Source: Paludibacteraceae bacterium (GTDB taxonomy: Bacteria > Bacteroidota > Bacteroidia > Bacteroidales > Paludibacteraceae). From it: a stretch of 39,540 nucleotides of DNA. The stretch spans positions 1 through 39,540 of the forward strand of contig JAEEMG010000025.1 in the NCBI GenBank assembly GCA_016283095.1. The letters run 5' to 3'. Positions 8,816-17,114 of this stretch are shown here, one piece after another; within the stretch, counting starts at the first letter, position 1, and each line of letters opens with the position of its first letter. The translations under genes and the position numbers were made by a program. Below the pieces are notes generated by a model. It searched no databases, had not been told where the DNA came from, and saw nothing but the letters and a program-made list of their open reading frames with translations.

Positions 8816-8857
8816 AAGATAAAAGAATCTGTTTAAATTTAATTTGGTTATAGAGTC

Positions 8858-8950
8858 GAGGATTGTTAAGGGCGGAACGCCCTAACCCAGTCTTTTCCGC
8901 GAGCCCAAAGGGCGAGCGGTAAAAAACGAGTTCCGCCCTTAACAATCCTC
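8858..8950. repeat. Dispersed intergenic repeat, copy 1 (complete)
   Basis: 93 bp bounded by perfect 21-bp terminal inverted repeats that begin GAGGATTGTTAAGGGCGGAA (8858 onward) and end in its complement at 8950. Inside each end, AGGGCG-GAA-CGCCCT can fold on its own at the left side. The centre holds a second small hairpin (CGCGAGCCC AAA GGGCGAGCG). No gene is inside. Confidence 0.8.
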
Positions 8951-8961
8951 AAAACAAAACC

Positions 8962-9369
8962 TTAACAAGCTTTTAAATGTCTGATCACGTAATACTCTAT
9001 AAATGATAAAATGATCTGAAACGGGATGATTAAAACATAGGCAAACATTGCTCTTAAAGGCCAACCTATTCCCATAATATGTGACAACATTCCTTCCACC
9101 ATCACCCTATCGCCTGATTTCACATTCTGAAAACACTCGCTTTCACACATTCCATCATTATTATATCCATAGTATTCCATCAACCATTTTGTTGAATAAT
9201 CATCCAATCCGAAATACAAGAGAAGAAAAATTCCATCTACAACAAAAATAGAAAGGATTAAAAAGATTGAATGTTTCTTGTTTTTTACAAATGGCACAAG
9301 GAGAAATGGATATATGACAATAAATGATATAAATATAAAATTTATACAGTCTATGAAACTTTTCATCAT
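8962..9369 (-). CDS. Hypothetical small membrane protein
   Basis: 135 residues, not recognised. Four hydrophobic stretches (about 8-28, 34-54, 98-118 and the C-terminal LIIPFQIILSFIEYYVI) suggest an inner-membrane protein. A loop of about 40 residues between the second and third contains two cysteines (GMCESECF). It follows creD by 43 nt on the same strand and may be read through from it, but it has no operator of its own and no detectable family signature. Confidence 0.6.
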   Translation of the reverse strand: MMKSFIDCINFIFISFIVIYPFLLVPFVKNKKHSIFLILSIFVVDGIFLLLYFGLDDYSTKWLMEYYGYNNDGMCESECFQNVKSGDRVMVEGMLSHIMGIGWPLRAMFAYVLIIPFQIILSFIEYYVIRHLKAC

Positions 9370-9412
9370 ACATGGGTCATTAACTATCCTAACTATCTCT
9401 GCGACACTTATG

Positions 9413-10777
9413 TCATTTTACAATTCTGTTCCAGTCTACCTTCTGCGACAAATACATTATGCCAGCCAAAATGAAGAACAATCCGACACTTCCTGCCAAC
9501 AAAGCGTATGTTTCCATCTGGATCAGCACGAAAATGTAGACGTAAAGCACCGTCAGAATACCACCGATATAGAAAGCTGTCTTTTTAATTCTCAACACAG
9601 CTGCAGTGTAGATGGTGAGCATGGCAATCGTCATCACAGATGCCACAACATAAGCTGGAACAAATCCAATATGCTCAGACAGTGAGATCAGAAGTGAATA
9701 GAAAAGAGTAAGAGCAAGTCCTACCAACAGATACTGTATCGGATGGATGTTTCTCTTCTGGATATTCTCAACAAAGAAGAAGACGGCAAAAGTGAGAATG
9801 ATGAAAAGCATCGCATACTTCGTACAGCGGAGCGACTGCTGGTAGTGCTGAACAGGAATCAGCAGGTCAACACCGAACATTGAGCTGTCTACAGCATTTA
9901 CAATTTCAGTTTTTGTTTCAGTAAATTCCTGTGGATAGTTTCTGTTAAGATACGAAACCTTCCAGTTACATGTGAATCCACTATCAGTAACTGCACTGTT
10001 TTCAGGAAGAAAATTGCCCGTAAAGCTAGGAGTTGTGGCATTAGATTTCAATGCGACGGTAGTCAGCTCACCAATAGGCACGAATCTAAGCGACTGTGAA
10101 CCCTTGACGTTGAACTTCATGCTGAAAGGAATATTCTTCATGTCATTCACATCACCAAGATCCAATTTAGCCGAAAGTTTGCTGGTCTCATTCAAGAAAC
10201 CTTTTCCATTTGGTTTCAATTCCAATTCTTTACCTGCGATTGTAATCATCATCACATCTGAAATTCCCTTCAAGTCGCTCAAAGCAAACTCCACAATCAC
10301 AGATTTTTGTGGATTATCGTCATCAGAAATGGCATTCTGAATATCCTCGCTCAATTCAAAAGAACCATCAATTTCGATAGGAGCAGTATAAAGAGAGATT
10401 TGGTAAAGACCCTTCTTACGTGATTGGTTGTGGATGTCTCCCTTAATGTTCAGTTTTTTAGGCAAAACCACCACATTCTTCATATCCTTGACACGCCTCA
10501 TCTCCTCCCCCTCTTTAATTGAAGTGTAGTATGGTTTGGCGACGGTAAGCGTCGGGCCTACAATCTGTTGAGACAAACACCATTGTCCCGTCACCTTTTC
10601 AATTGTGTATTCCGAACTATTTTTACGTTCCTCGATCAACCCCTCGATCATACCGATTGGGATGAGTAGCAATAGAGAAAGTACGACAATGATAGCCATC
10701 TTAACGCTGACTCTTCTACCTGCGTTTTCTGTTGCTGCTGATGTGGTTTCTACCACTTTTTCGTTTTGTGTTTCCAT
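9413..10777 (-). CDS. creD: CreD-family inner membrane protein
   Basis: 454 residues. One N-terminal membrane helix (about 25-45, MAIIVVLSLLLLIPIGMIEGLIEER) leads to a large extracytoplasmic domain with the family sequence QWCLSQQIVGPTLTVAKPY. Four or five membrane helices follow from about residue 320, including the typical HPIQYLLVGLALTLFYSLLISLSEHIGF. CreD is an inner-membrane protein tied to envelope stress and beta-lactam or colicin tolerance in enterobacteria; its biochemical role is not settled. In Bacteroidales it commonly sits near a small winged-helix regulator, as here. A palindrome 19 nt before the start codon is the likely control site. Confidence 0.9.
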   Translation of the reverse strand: METQNEKVVETTSAATENAGRRVSVKMAIIVVLSLLLLIPIGMIEGLIEERKNSSEYTIEKVTGQWCLSQQIVGPTLTVAKPYYTSIKEGEEMRRVKDMKNVVVLPKKLNIKGDIHNQSRKKGLYQISLYTAPIEIDGSFELSEDIQNAISDDDNPQKSVIVEFALSDLKGISDVMMITIAGKELELKPNGKGFLNETSKLSAKLDLGDVNDMKNIPFSMKFNVKGSQSLRFVPIGELTTVALKSNATTPSFTGNFLPENSAVTDSGFTCNWKVSYLNRNYPQEFTETKTEIVNAVDSSMFGVDLLIPVQHYQQSLRCTKYAMLFIILTFAVFFFVENIQKRNIHPIQYLLVGLALTLFYSLLISLSEHIGFVPAYVVASVMTIAMLTIYTAAVLRIKKTAFYIGGILTVLYVYIFVLIQMETYALLAGSVGLFFILAGIMYLSQKVDWNRIVK

Positions 10778-10795
10778 AATCTAAAAATTTTAAAG

Positions 10796-10814
10796 TACTT
10801 TGAATTTCAAAGTA
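10796..10814. promoter_or_regulatory. Predicted operator before creD
   Basis: TACTTTGAATTTCAAAGTA is a perfect inverted repeat (8-bp arms, 3-nt spacer) ending 19 nt before the creD ATG. Two close matches lie before two other genes of the cluster (11514 and 12480). Confidence 0.65.
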
Positions 10815-10898
10815 TGTGATTAAAAAAAATATTTGATTCTAATTTGCCACTGATTCTAGTTTCGCAAGTATGTTTCATATTCAATTTTGTGTGAAAAT

Positions 10899-11073
10899 GA
10901 GGATTACAAAGGGCGGAACGCCCTTATTCCTCCCTTCATCGCGAGCACGTAAGTGCGAGCGACAATAAAAGACATTGAATAAGGAAGTCATCATGCAAAG
11001 TTTTATTAAAGTGCTCGCCTACGGCTCGCACTGCAGAGAAAGAGGTTAGGGCGTTCCGCCCTTAACAATCCTC
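10899..11073. repeat. Dispersed intergenic repeat, copy 2 (long form)
   Basis: 175 bp from GAGGATTACAAAGGGCGGAA to the complement of GAGGATTGTTAAGGGCGGAA. It holds two internal hairpin units, GCGAGCACGTAAGTGCGAGC (near 10940) and GTGCTCGCC-TAC-GGCTCGCAC (near 11010). It fills most of the 382-bp space between creD and the next gene; the remainder holds the creD operator and about 85 bp in which I see nothing. Confidence 0.75.
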
Positions 11074-11159
11074 TATTAAATGCCAACCAGGGAAAAAAAT
11101 CCACTTACGAAACTTGAGCTTCTGATTTTTCGAGTTGAGATCCTATACTTAACCAATTT

Positions 11160-11471
11160 TTAATCACGGACAGGAAATGGATCATCACCAAAAACAAAAA
11201 ATAGATAAAAAGCCAAGCAATATAGATAATATGCCACAGCAAAGCATACCATTAATATGAAAGGCATTATAGAAATAATCATACTTTTCAAAAGCTTTCT
11301 GTTCGTATCACTCTTTCTATAAAACAAAATTGCCATACAAAAACTGAATAAGTATGAAGGAATCAATTCAAATTCAAAAAATGTATGCAATCCGCTCTGA
11401 ATCAACGTGACTGCAAACCATACAACAACAGAGCCTATTGCGGTCAGTGCGAGAGTTGGAATAAATTTCAT
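11160..11471 (-). CDS. Hypothetical small membrane protein in the creD regulon
   Basis: About 104 residues from the ATG at 11471 (MKFIPTLALTAIGSVVV). There are three or four hydrophobic segments and a short acidic C-terminus (FGDDPFPVRD). No family is recognised. The operator-like palindrome at 11514-11532 stands 43 nt before the start codon, so it is probably controlled together with creD and the 11860-12459 gene by the winged-helix protein encoded immediately upstream. Confidence 0.6.
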   Translation of the reverse strand: MKFIPTLALTAIGSVVVWFAVTLIQSGLHTFFEFELIPSYLFSFCMAILFYRKSDTNRKLLKSMIISIMPFILMVCFAVAYYLYCLAFYLFFVFGDDPFPVRD

Positions 11472-11513
11472 AGCCAATTAAATTTTAAGTAAAACCTACA
11501 TTAAATTCAAAAG

Positions 11514-11532
11514 TACTTTGTATCTCAAAGTA
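11514..11532. promoter_or_regulatory. Predicted operator before the 104-aa membrane protein
   Basis: TACTTTGTATCTCAAAGTA: perfect 7-bp arms, 5-nt spacer. It is the same site type as at 10796 and 12480, and lies between the regulator's stop and the next gene. Confidence 0.65.
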
Positions 11533-11554
11533 GTATAGTAAAAAAAAGAGGCCA

Positions 11555-11857
11555 CTACCCTCTTGAGAGTTTTAAGAAAGACTCCAACGCATTCAAGTGT
11601 TCCTCAAATGCCTCCTTTCCACGCTCTGTGATATTGAAAGTGGTGTTTGGTTTACGGCCGACAAACTGCTTATGGCTCTCAATGTAGCCCAGCTCCTCCA
11701 AACTTTTGGTATGGCTGGCGAGATTGCCGTCGGTCAGTTCAAGCAACGTCTTCAGGCTCACGAAATCCAATTCCTCGTTCACCATAAGCGCCGACATGAT
11801 ACCCAGACGCACCTTGCTTTCAAAAGCCTTGTTTATGTTCTTCAACTCATCCCTCAT
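11555..11857 (-). CDS. Winged-helix transcriptional regulator (HTH_34/ MarR-ArsR-like)
   Basis: About 100 residues from the ATG at 11857 (MRDELKNINKAFESKVRLGIM); an in-frame TTG two codons upstream would overlap the preceding stop. The whole protein is one winged-helix DNA-binding domain: a recognition region LKTLLELTDGNLASHTKSLEELGYI and a wing KQFVGRKPNTTFNITERGKEAF, as in the PF13601-type family of small regulators. It starts 2 nt after the membrane protein gene upstream, so the two are co-transcribed. Three palindromes of one type around it make it the obvious candidate to bind them, including the one before its own operon (autoregulation). The signal it senses is unknown; there is no ligand domain. 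Confidence 0.85.
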   Translation of the reverse strand: MRDELKNINKAFESKVRLGIMSALMVNEELDFVSLKTLLELTDGNLASHTKSLEELGYIESHKQFVGRKPNTTFNITERGKEAFEEHLNALESFLKLSRG

Positions 11858-11859
11858 AA

Positions 11860-12459
11860 TCAATTTCTTTCATGTTTGAAATAGAAGAAGATGCCGTAGA
11901 TGATATGACAAACACCAAAGCCAAGAGCCCAGAAAAGAATAGCGTGGTTGCCAGTAGCACAGTCGATCAAGCCAAGAATTATATTTGCGTAGCCCAAGAA
12001 TTTAGCATTCGAGTATGTGTACGACGACGCGTTGTATAGAGCCAATCCGTAGAAGATAAGCATAATCGACGACGTGAGTCCGTAGAAAGCGTTCATCACA
12101 AGAGCCAGGCAGAGAATGCCGCCCACCATAAGAGGGAGTGCAAAATGCCAGAGCATCTGTTTGGTTGTCTGGTCGAGACGGAAAGCCATGTTGTTTTTGT
12201 TTGCCTTCTTCTTTGAGAAGAGGAAGACGGTGGTAATGCATATGCATAGCAGTAGAGCTCCTTCCGACAATAGAGCTATCGTTTTCTCACCCTGCTCCAA
12301 CGATGCATTCTCCAGTATGCAGTTGGCAATGTATGATGCTATAATCGCAAAAACGCCTACAAAAACAGACGATGTTCCACTCAAAGAAAGGACTTTTGAC
12401 GACTTCGCCATCATGTCTCTAATCTCGTTCAGTGTATTTAATGCTTCACTTTTTTCCAT
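11860..12459 (-). CDS. Membrane protein co-transcribed with the winged-helix regulator
   Basis: About 199 residues from the ATG at 12459 (MEKSEALNTLNEIRDMM). A longer reading up to 12582 is unlikely because it would run through the operator (12480) and a terminator (12542). After a short amphipathic N-terminus there are six hydrophobic segments, the last being GFGVCHIIYGIFFYF. The family is not named with confidence; similar genes paired with HTH_34-type regulators occur in Bacteroidales. It could be the membrane input or target of the regulator. It is the first gene of the operon. Confidence 0.7.
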   Translation of the reverse strand: MEKSEALNTLNEIRDMMAKSSKVLSLSGTSSVFVGVFAIIASYIANCILENASLEQGEKTIALLSEGALLLCICITTVFLFSKKKANKNNMAFRLDQTTKQMLWHFALPLMVGGILCLALVMNAFYGLTSSIMLIFYGLALYNASSYTYSNAKFLGYANIILGLIDCATGNHAILFWALGFGVCHIIYGIFFYFKHERN

Positions 12460-12479
12460 GTGCTTTTTACAATTAAAAG

Positions 12480-12498
12480 TACTTTGTACTGCAAAGTT
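12480..12498. promoter_or_regulatory. Predicted operator before the membrane protein/regulator operon
   Basis: TACTTTGTACTGCAAAGTT: the third copy of the palindrome, with one mismatch at the outer base. It ends 21 nt before the ATG at 12459. Confidence 0.6.
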
Positions 12499-12541
12499 AA
12501 TATTCTTTTCACAAATGCAAAATAATTTTTGGAAAAAATTA

Positions 12542-12570
12542 GTAGAGACGCCGTAATACGACGTCTCTAC
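12542..12570 (-). terminator. Terminator after the AAA ATPase gene
   Basis: Arms GTAGAGACG / CGTCTCTAC plus an inner CGT/ACG. On the minus strand the one unpaired position becomes a U-G wobble, giving a continuous 13-bp stem, followed by TAATTTTTT. On the plus strand it would be a C-A mismatch, so the minus strand is the transcribed one. Confidence 0.75.
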
Positions 12571-12592
12571 AGGGAATTTCACTGTACATCAA

Positions 12593-14239
12593 TCATTTGA
12601 ATCCAATCCTACAATTTTCTTTATTATCAAGTCGTTCATTATCACAATATGAAGATAGCACATCAACAATGTTTTCAGCCTCTCCATGCAGGATATTCCT
12701 GATGGTATAGTGTCTGGCTATATTTTCAATTTGTCCGCCACTGAAATTATATTTTGATGCCAGGACACGCGTCTCCTCTTCTTTCAAGACAGGCAACATC
12801 TCATGCCACATGTTCATACGGGCGTCGACGGTGGGCTTTTCAAACTTGATTTTGTAAAGGAATCGACGTTCAAATGCCTTATCCATATTCTGGGCCAAAT
12901 TTGTAGTGGCGATAAGGATTCCGTCGAGAGTCTCCATCTCCTGCAAAATAATATTCTGGATTGAGTTCTCCATCTTATCCACAGCCCTCTCCGCTCCTTC
13001 CTGACGTGTGCCGATAATTGCATCAGCCTCGTTGAAAAGCAGGATTGGAGCAATGGCACACTCTTTTACTTTGGCTCGGTAATTATCGAATACCTGCTTG
13101 ATATTCTTCTCGCTCTCGCCAACCCACATGCTTTTTATCTGTGAGATATTAACTTGAAGAATATCCCGTCTTGTCTGCCTTGCCAATTGAAGTACCGTTT
13201 CCGTTTTTCCCGTACCTGGTGCACCATAGAAAAGACATGAGAAACCACAGCGAAAGCCTTTCTCTTTCATCCTTGTGCAAATCTGTTTGTAGTGTTCATC
13301 GTCTAGAAGATTGCCCAGTTCTGCTATCTGCGAGCTGATTTTCTCTCCGTAGAACAGGTTCTTAGGCGTGATTTCCTCCGACTTGATAACATCACCACGT
13401 TTCTTATTTTGATTTAAAGAAGAAAGATTGAGTTCTGCGAATAATTCTCGCTTAGCATTTGCAGTCATGCGAAACGATTCCCTGTCAACGAAACCGTCAC
13501 TATTGTTGTACTCTATCATTTTCTCCGTAAGAAGGATATGATCACCACCGTTCATCTCTGACTTTACAAAATTCCAAATGTGCTTGTCATCATACAGAAA
13601 ACTAAGATCGTGAAACCTGATGTTATCGTCATTGTTATTCACGAACAAATGGGAAAAGAGAATCAGCAGAATCTCGTCGTCAGCAGACAATTTATAGCTC
13701 CTTAACTTCTGAACATAAAGAAGCTGGCTATTGCTGTCTAAAAGATGATTTATTTTCTCCACCATCGCATCATAAGTCAATAGATGATCATCACGTAACT
13801 CAAAAACATCTTCAATCTGACCGAATAACTCCTGACATGAAAGTCCTGTGTAGTCCTTTGGCTCATACTTTTTGTTGTTCTTAAAAGCATCAACAACATC
13901 ATTCGGCACTCTATATTTAAAGCAACCGTGTTCTCGACAACATCTGACCAATTCTCGTTTTTCAAGAACATCAATCTCTGCCATATATCTGATGAACATA
14001 GCCGTCTTGCAACAAAGAACATTACAGATGTCTTCAATGGTAATATATACTCTGTGACTATTATCTATAAATAGTGCCATCATAACGCTTTGCTCCTTAG
14101 TAAGTTCCAATCTCTCCGACAAATATTTGATATATTTGTCAGCCTTACGATAGAACTCACTACTAAGTCTTGTCCCCGTTGCCTTATCCATGATTTGCTC
14201 TACAGCTGTGAGCAAATCCATTTTTCTTCTTGTTGCCAT
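12593..14239 (-). CDS. AAA-family ATPase with unusual Walker B
   Basis: 548 residues. The first ~320 residues show no recognised fold and are mostly helical and charged. The C-terminal part is an AAA domain: Walker A GAPGTGKT (about 337-344), Walker B ILLFNEAD (about 398-405), a GTRQEGAERAVDK loop, sensor 1 ATTN, arginine-finger region KAFERRFLYKIKF, and a C-terminal lid with YNFSGGQIENIARHY. In Walker B the first acidic residue is Asn (FNEAD), but the catalytic Glu is kept. Related 'ATP-dependent' AAA proteins remodel protein partners; the target here is unknown. It is a single-gene unit with its own terminator. Confidence 0.8.
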   Translation of the reverse strand: MATRRKMDLLTAVEQIMDKATGTRLSSEFYRKADKYIKYLSERLELTKEQSVMMALFIDNSHRVYITIEDICNVLCCKTAMFIRYMAEIDVLEKRELVRCCREHGCFKYRVPNDVVDAFKNNKKYEPKDYTGLSCQELFGQIEDVFELRDDHLLTYDAMVEKINHLLDSNSQLLYVQKLRSYKLSADDEILLILFSHLFVNNNDDNIRFHDLSFLYDDKHIWNFVKSEMNGGDHILLTEKMIEYNNSDGFVDRESFRMTANAKRELFAELNLSSLNQNKKRGDVIKSEEITPKNLFYGEKISSQIAELGNLLDDEHYKQICTRMKEKGFRCGFSCLFYGAPGTGKTETVLQLARQTRRDILQVNISQIKSMWVGESEKNIKQVFDNYRAKVKECAIAPILLFNEADAIIGTRQEGAERAVDKMENSIQNIILQEMETLDGILIATTNLAQNMDKAFERRFLYKIKFEKPTVDARMNMWHEMLPVLKEEETRVLASKYNFSGGQIENIARHYTIRNILHGEAENIVDVLSSYCDNERLDNKENCRIGFK

Positions 14240-14270
14240 AATATCCTATTTTTAATTTTTGTTCCACTTT

Positions 14271-14340
14271 TCAAATTTCCTGCATACGATTCACAATGTT
14301 GATTCTGCCACATCCAACACCGATGATCTTTACTTGGAAC
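14271..14340 (-). other. Possible fragment of an FtsZ/tubulin-like gene
   Basis: The minus strand between the PLD terminator and the AAA gene encodes VKIIGVGCGRINIVNRMQEI followed by TGA. This resembles the N-terminal glycine-rich stretch of FtsZ-like proteins (KVIGVGGGGGNAVNRM). No start codon or longer frame is visible, so it would be a remnant. The match is short and by eye. Confidence 0.25.
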
Positions 14341-14352
14341 AAAATAAGAGAA

Positions 14353-14379
14353 GACCTCCGCCAACTTGTGGCAGAGGTC
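14353..14379 (-). terminator. Terminator after the DUF262/PLD operon
   Basis: Arms GACCTCTGCC / GGCGGAGGTC on the minus strand (10 bp including one U-G wobble, 7-nt loop), followed by a T-rich run. It starts 36 nt past the PLD stop. Confidence 0.65.
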
Positions 14380-14415
14380 AGAAAAAAATGCTTAATAATT
14401 TTGTTTTTTTAGAAT

Positions 14416-14928
14416 TCAAACGATTGGATCTGAGCAAAACTCTCTACGTCTGCACGTTTTGCAGTGTTTTCCCATCCACACCTCATCGAACTGGTTCATA
14501 GCCTTTTCAACGATCTCAGGGATATCAGTCAGGATGCCAGCCTCAAAATTACGTGTGGACTCCGCTTTCATCCCTATTCCCGCACCCGTCAGGTTCGCAC
14601 TACCGATATATGCCACTTGACAGTCAAAGACAATGATCTTGAAATGGACACGTGGGCAAAGCACACGTTCCAACCCCTCAAAGAGCACATGATACTTATC
14701 GAAATCCTCACGGAAGTTCGGGCCAGGCTCCTTCGCATGGATTAGACGCACCTCCACACCACGTTGGATGAGCTGGGCGACAAGAGCCAGAAACGGCTTT
14801 TTCTCTCTACCCATCTCAACATAAAGATCTTTGATGTCAGCAGTGCCAATCCAAAGAGTATGCTTCACAGATCTTACCCGTGATAGCACTTCGGTGTAGT
14901 GGGCGGAGTTGGAGATGAAGGTGAGCAT
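14416..14928 (-). CDS. Phospholipase-D-superfamily nuclease, single HKD motif
   Basis: 170 residues, the usual length for one-motif PLD nucleases that work as dimers. The catalytic motif is HFKIIVFDCQVAYIGSANLT (His95, Lys97, Asp102, then GSxN at 109-112). Residues 20-65 form the expected first beta/alpha units (VKHTLWIGTADIKDLY; LIQRGVEVRLIHA). The C-terminus carries a Cys cluster, KHCKTCRRREFC, that could bind zinc or an Fe-S cluster. It begins 5 nt after the stop of the second DUF262 gene and a terminator follows, so it is the last gene of a three-gene operon. The context suggests a nucleic-acid effector. A lipid substrate is unlikely for this subfamily. Confidence 0.85.
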   Translation of the reverse strand: MLTFISNSAHYTEVLSRVRSVKHTLWIGTADIKDLYVEMGREKKPFLALVAQLIQRGVEVRLIHAKEPGPNFREDFDKYHVLFEGLERVLCPRVHFKIIVFDCQVAYIGSANLTGAGIGMKAESTRNFEAGILTDIPEIVEKAMNQFDEVWMGKHCKTCRRREFCSDPIV

Positions 14929-14933
14929 GAGGG

Positions 14934-17114
14934 CTATGAGTTTAAGTCATCCACAATAGATTTTAGTAATTCAATCGTCTTAGTCCTCTCCATATCTTTT
15001 TTTTCATACCTTTTTCCATTCCAAGTTAATCCATATTTTTGAGGTATTTCTTTGAATGTGTTTTCTATTGGCACACCATTCCTTCTGTGCAATTCCAATG
15101 CATATTTATTGTTACCTGAATGCATAACATCAACAACCCATGTGTTTCTACTTGTTGTTTCGTCTATTGCAACACAAGAACCCTCTTTCCCATAGAACCA
15201 TATGTAATTGCCGGGGAAACAATTTTTTAATTCCAAATACAATCCATAGGATTTTAAATTGGCATATTCTCCACGAGCATTGTCACCTTTAATTAAGGTC
15301 CAACCTAATTCTTCTCCCCTCCATTGAATCTTTTTCTGCTCACAATATTCAAGTAAATCTGGAGTTTTAACAAATTCATCAAAATCCTTATTTTTAGGAT
15401 TCAAATTAATCATTTTTTCTTGTGCCTCGTATATGTTATTCGCATCCAATGCATCAAAAAAATTTTTAAATTTTTCTACATTATCAAAAATTAATGAATG
15501 CCAGTCTTCATAATCCCAAGCAAAGGACCAATTTGTATAACCCTTAAAAATTCTGGGGTAGTCTTTTAATTCTTGTGTAAGCAATGCTCTTCTAGTAATA
15601 TCTAATTCTTTATATTCCAAAGTGTCATGAAATACTTTGTTGAATTTTTCCGAATATTTCTTAAACGATTCAAAATCAAACCCATTACTAGACATACTCC
15701 ATTGTACCAATGGCATGATTTCACCTCTCCATATCTTATTCTCCTCAACTTCCCAAAATGCATTTTCAACATCATTTCTATGTGGATGATTGCTTAATAT
15801 TTGCAATTTGAGTTTTACCTCATCAGAAATTAGAGTTTTAGATACATTCTCTATTTGAAGTATTGAACATATATCCTTATCGGGTAAATCATTGATGATT
15901 CTTATGGATTCAGAAAGCAATGATGTAGGTTCATTACGATTGTATAACTGATTTGTGATTTTATTGATAAGCGTTTGATTCCCGTAGAATTTCACAATAC
16001 GTTGAATGTCTAAGTCTGAAGCATTCTGAAACCTATAAACATATTGTAATACTGGAATAACTTTAAACCAATCAACCTGATTATTTCCATCTTGATTTTG
16101 GGGTGATAACAATTCTATATTATATAACAATTGTTTATCCTTAGAAAACAACTTGTCTGATACAATATGAAAATAACGGTTTATTTCATCAAAATTAATG
16201 GATATGTCAAATTTAAAATTTCCATCTTTTTGAATTTGTGTAAATTCAGAACTAACAGGGTCTAACTTCAATAGCATAATCCATCTAAAGAACTCTTTTA
16301 ATCCATTGTCCGCTGTATCATTTTTACCTCTGTTCTTCCAAAAAAATTGTTCCCACTCTTCCCAATTTTTAGCACACTGATCCTGTTCGTTTTTGGACTG
16401 TTTGTTTATTAGTAAAGGTTTTAAATTTTCAGTTGCTGATAATGGTTCACCAGTGGTATTGATAACTACGAATGTTTCTTCTCCTTTTGTACGATTTTCC
16501 ATATCGTAATAAAGAAATGAAAGGTTCTCTACTATGTGATTCCCGAAATCCTCACAATTAATACATTTAATTTGACCCTCAATGATTTCCATTGCAGCAA
16601 TCATACTTTGAATGCTTGGGTCTAAATCGTAGTCTTTGAAGTACCAGGACTGTTGCTTAATATCGGAAACGCACATTTTTTTACCTTCAATAAAAAAATA
16701 CCGTGTTAAATCGCTCAGAAAGTATAACGAACTTTCTCGAATGGCATATTGCAAATATGGTTCCCAATCGTCTTTCTCCTCGGTTTCAGAAATCAAGTAT
16801 CGCCTAAAAGCATCATCTGCCCTTTTGTTAAGCATACCCAACAAAAGAAACAATGTAGTGATTCGTTGCTGTCCATCACAAAGTTGAATATGACCAAGAG
16901 GTGCTTCATATCCGTATAATAACCCCAAATTTAAGTCTTTATCCTTATTTTTCAATAAATTAGATATGAAAGCACTGACAAGATTTTCACCATCCTTGTT
17001 TTTCGTTCCCCAGCAATAATCACGCTGTAAATCGGGTATTATGATTTTGTTGTCTTTGGAAAACAAATCTTGGATTTTATATGTTTCTCCTGTTTTTAAA
17101 CTATTGTATTCCAT
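14934..17114 (-). CDS. DUF262-domain protein, second of a coupled pair
   Basis: About 726 residues from the ATG at 17114 (MEYNSLKTGETYKIQDLF), which overlaps the previous gene's end by 14 nt, so translation is probably coupled. The DUF262 (GmrS-like) motifs are IPDLQRDYCWG (about 25-35) and LCDGQQRITTLFLLLG (about 75-90), an NTP-binding/hydrolysis module in GmrSD-type modification-dependent restriction enzymes. A DUF1524 His-Asn-His core is not evident. The ~500 residues after the module end in a unique region with LGWTLIKGDNARGEYANLKSYGLYLELKN split by aromatic-rich segments, possibly a recognition domain. It is followed by the PLD gene after 5 nt. Confidence 0.8.
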   Translation of the reverse strand: MEYNSLKTGETYKIQDLFSKDNKIIIPDLQRDYCWGTKNKDGENLVSAFISNLLKNKDKDLNLGLLYGYEAPLGHIQLCDGQQRITTLFLLLGMLNKRADDAFRRYLISETEEKDDWEPYLQYAIRESSLYFLSDLTRYFFIEGKKMCVSDIKQQSWYFKDYDLDPSIQSMIAAMEIIEGQIKCINCEDFGNHIVENLSFLYYDMENRTKGEETFVVINTTGEPLSATENLKPLLINKQSKNEQDQCAKNWEEWEQFFWKNRGKNDTADNGLKEFFRWIMLLKLDPVSSEFTQIQKDGNFKFDISINFDEINRYFHIVSDKLFSKDKQLLYNIELLSPQNQDGNNQVDWFKVIPVLQYVYRFQNASDLDIQRIVKFYGNQTLINKITNQLYNRNEPTSLLSESIRIINDLPDKDICSILQIENVSKTLISDEVKLKLQILSNHPHRNDVENAFWEVEENKIWRGEIMPLVQWSMSSNGFDFESFKKYSEKFNKVFHDTLEYKELDITRRALLTQELKDYPRIFKGYTNWSFAWDYEDWHSLIFDNVEKFKNFFDALDANNIYEAQEKMINLNPKNKDFDEFVKTPDLLEYCEQKKIQWRGEELGWTLIKGDNARGEYANLKSYGLYLELKNCFPGNYIWFYGKEGSCVAIDETTSRNTWVVDVMHSGNNKYALELHRRNGVPIENTFKEIPQKYGLTWNGKRYEKKDMERTKTIELLKSIVDDLNS

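Noticed and set aside
9413-12459. creD cluster as a CreBC-type two-component locus
   Set aside because: No histidine kinase or response regulator is present; the only regulator is the single-domain winged-helix protein.
12460-12582. Extended N-terminus of the membrane protein before the winged-helix regulator
   Set aside because: It would cover the operator and the AAA gene's terminator.
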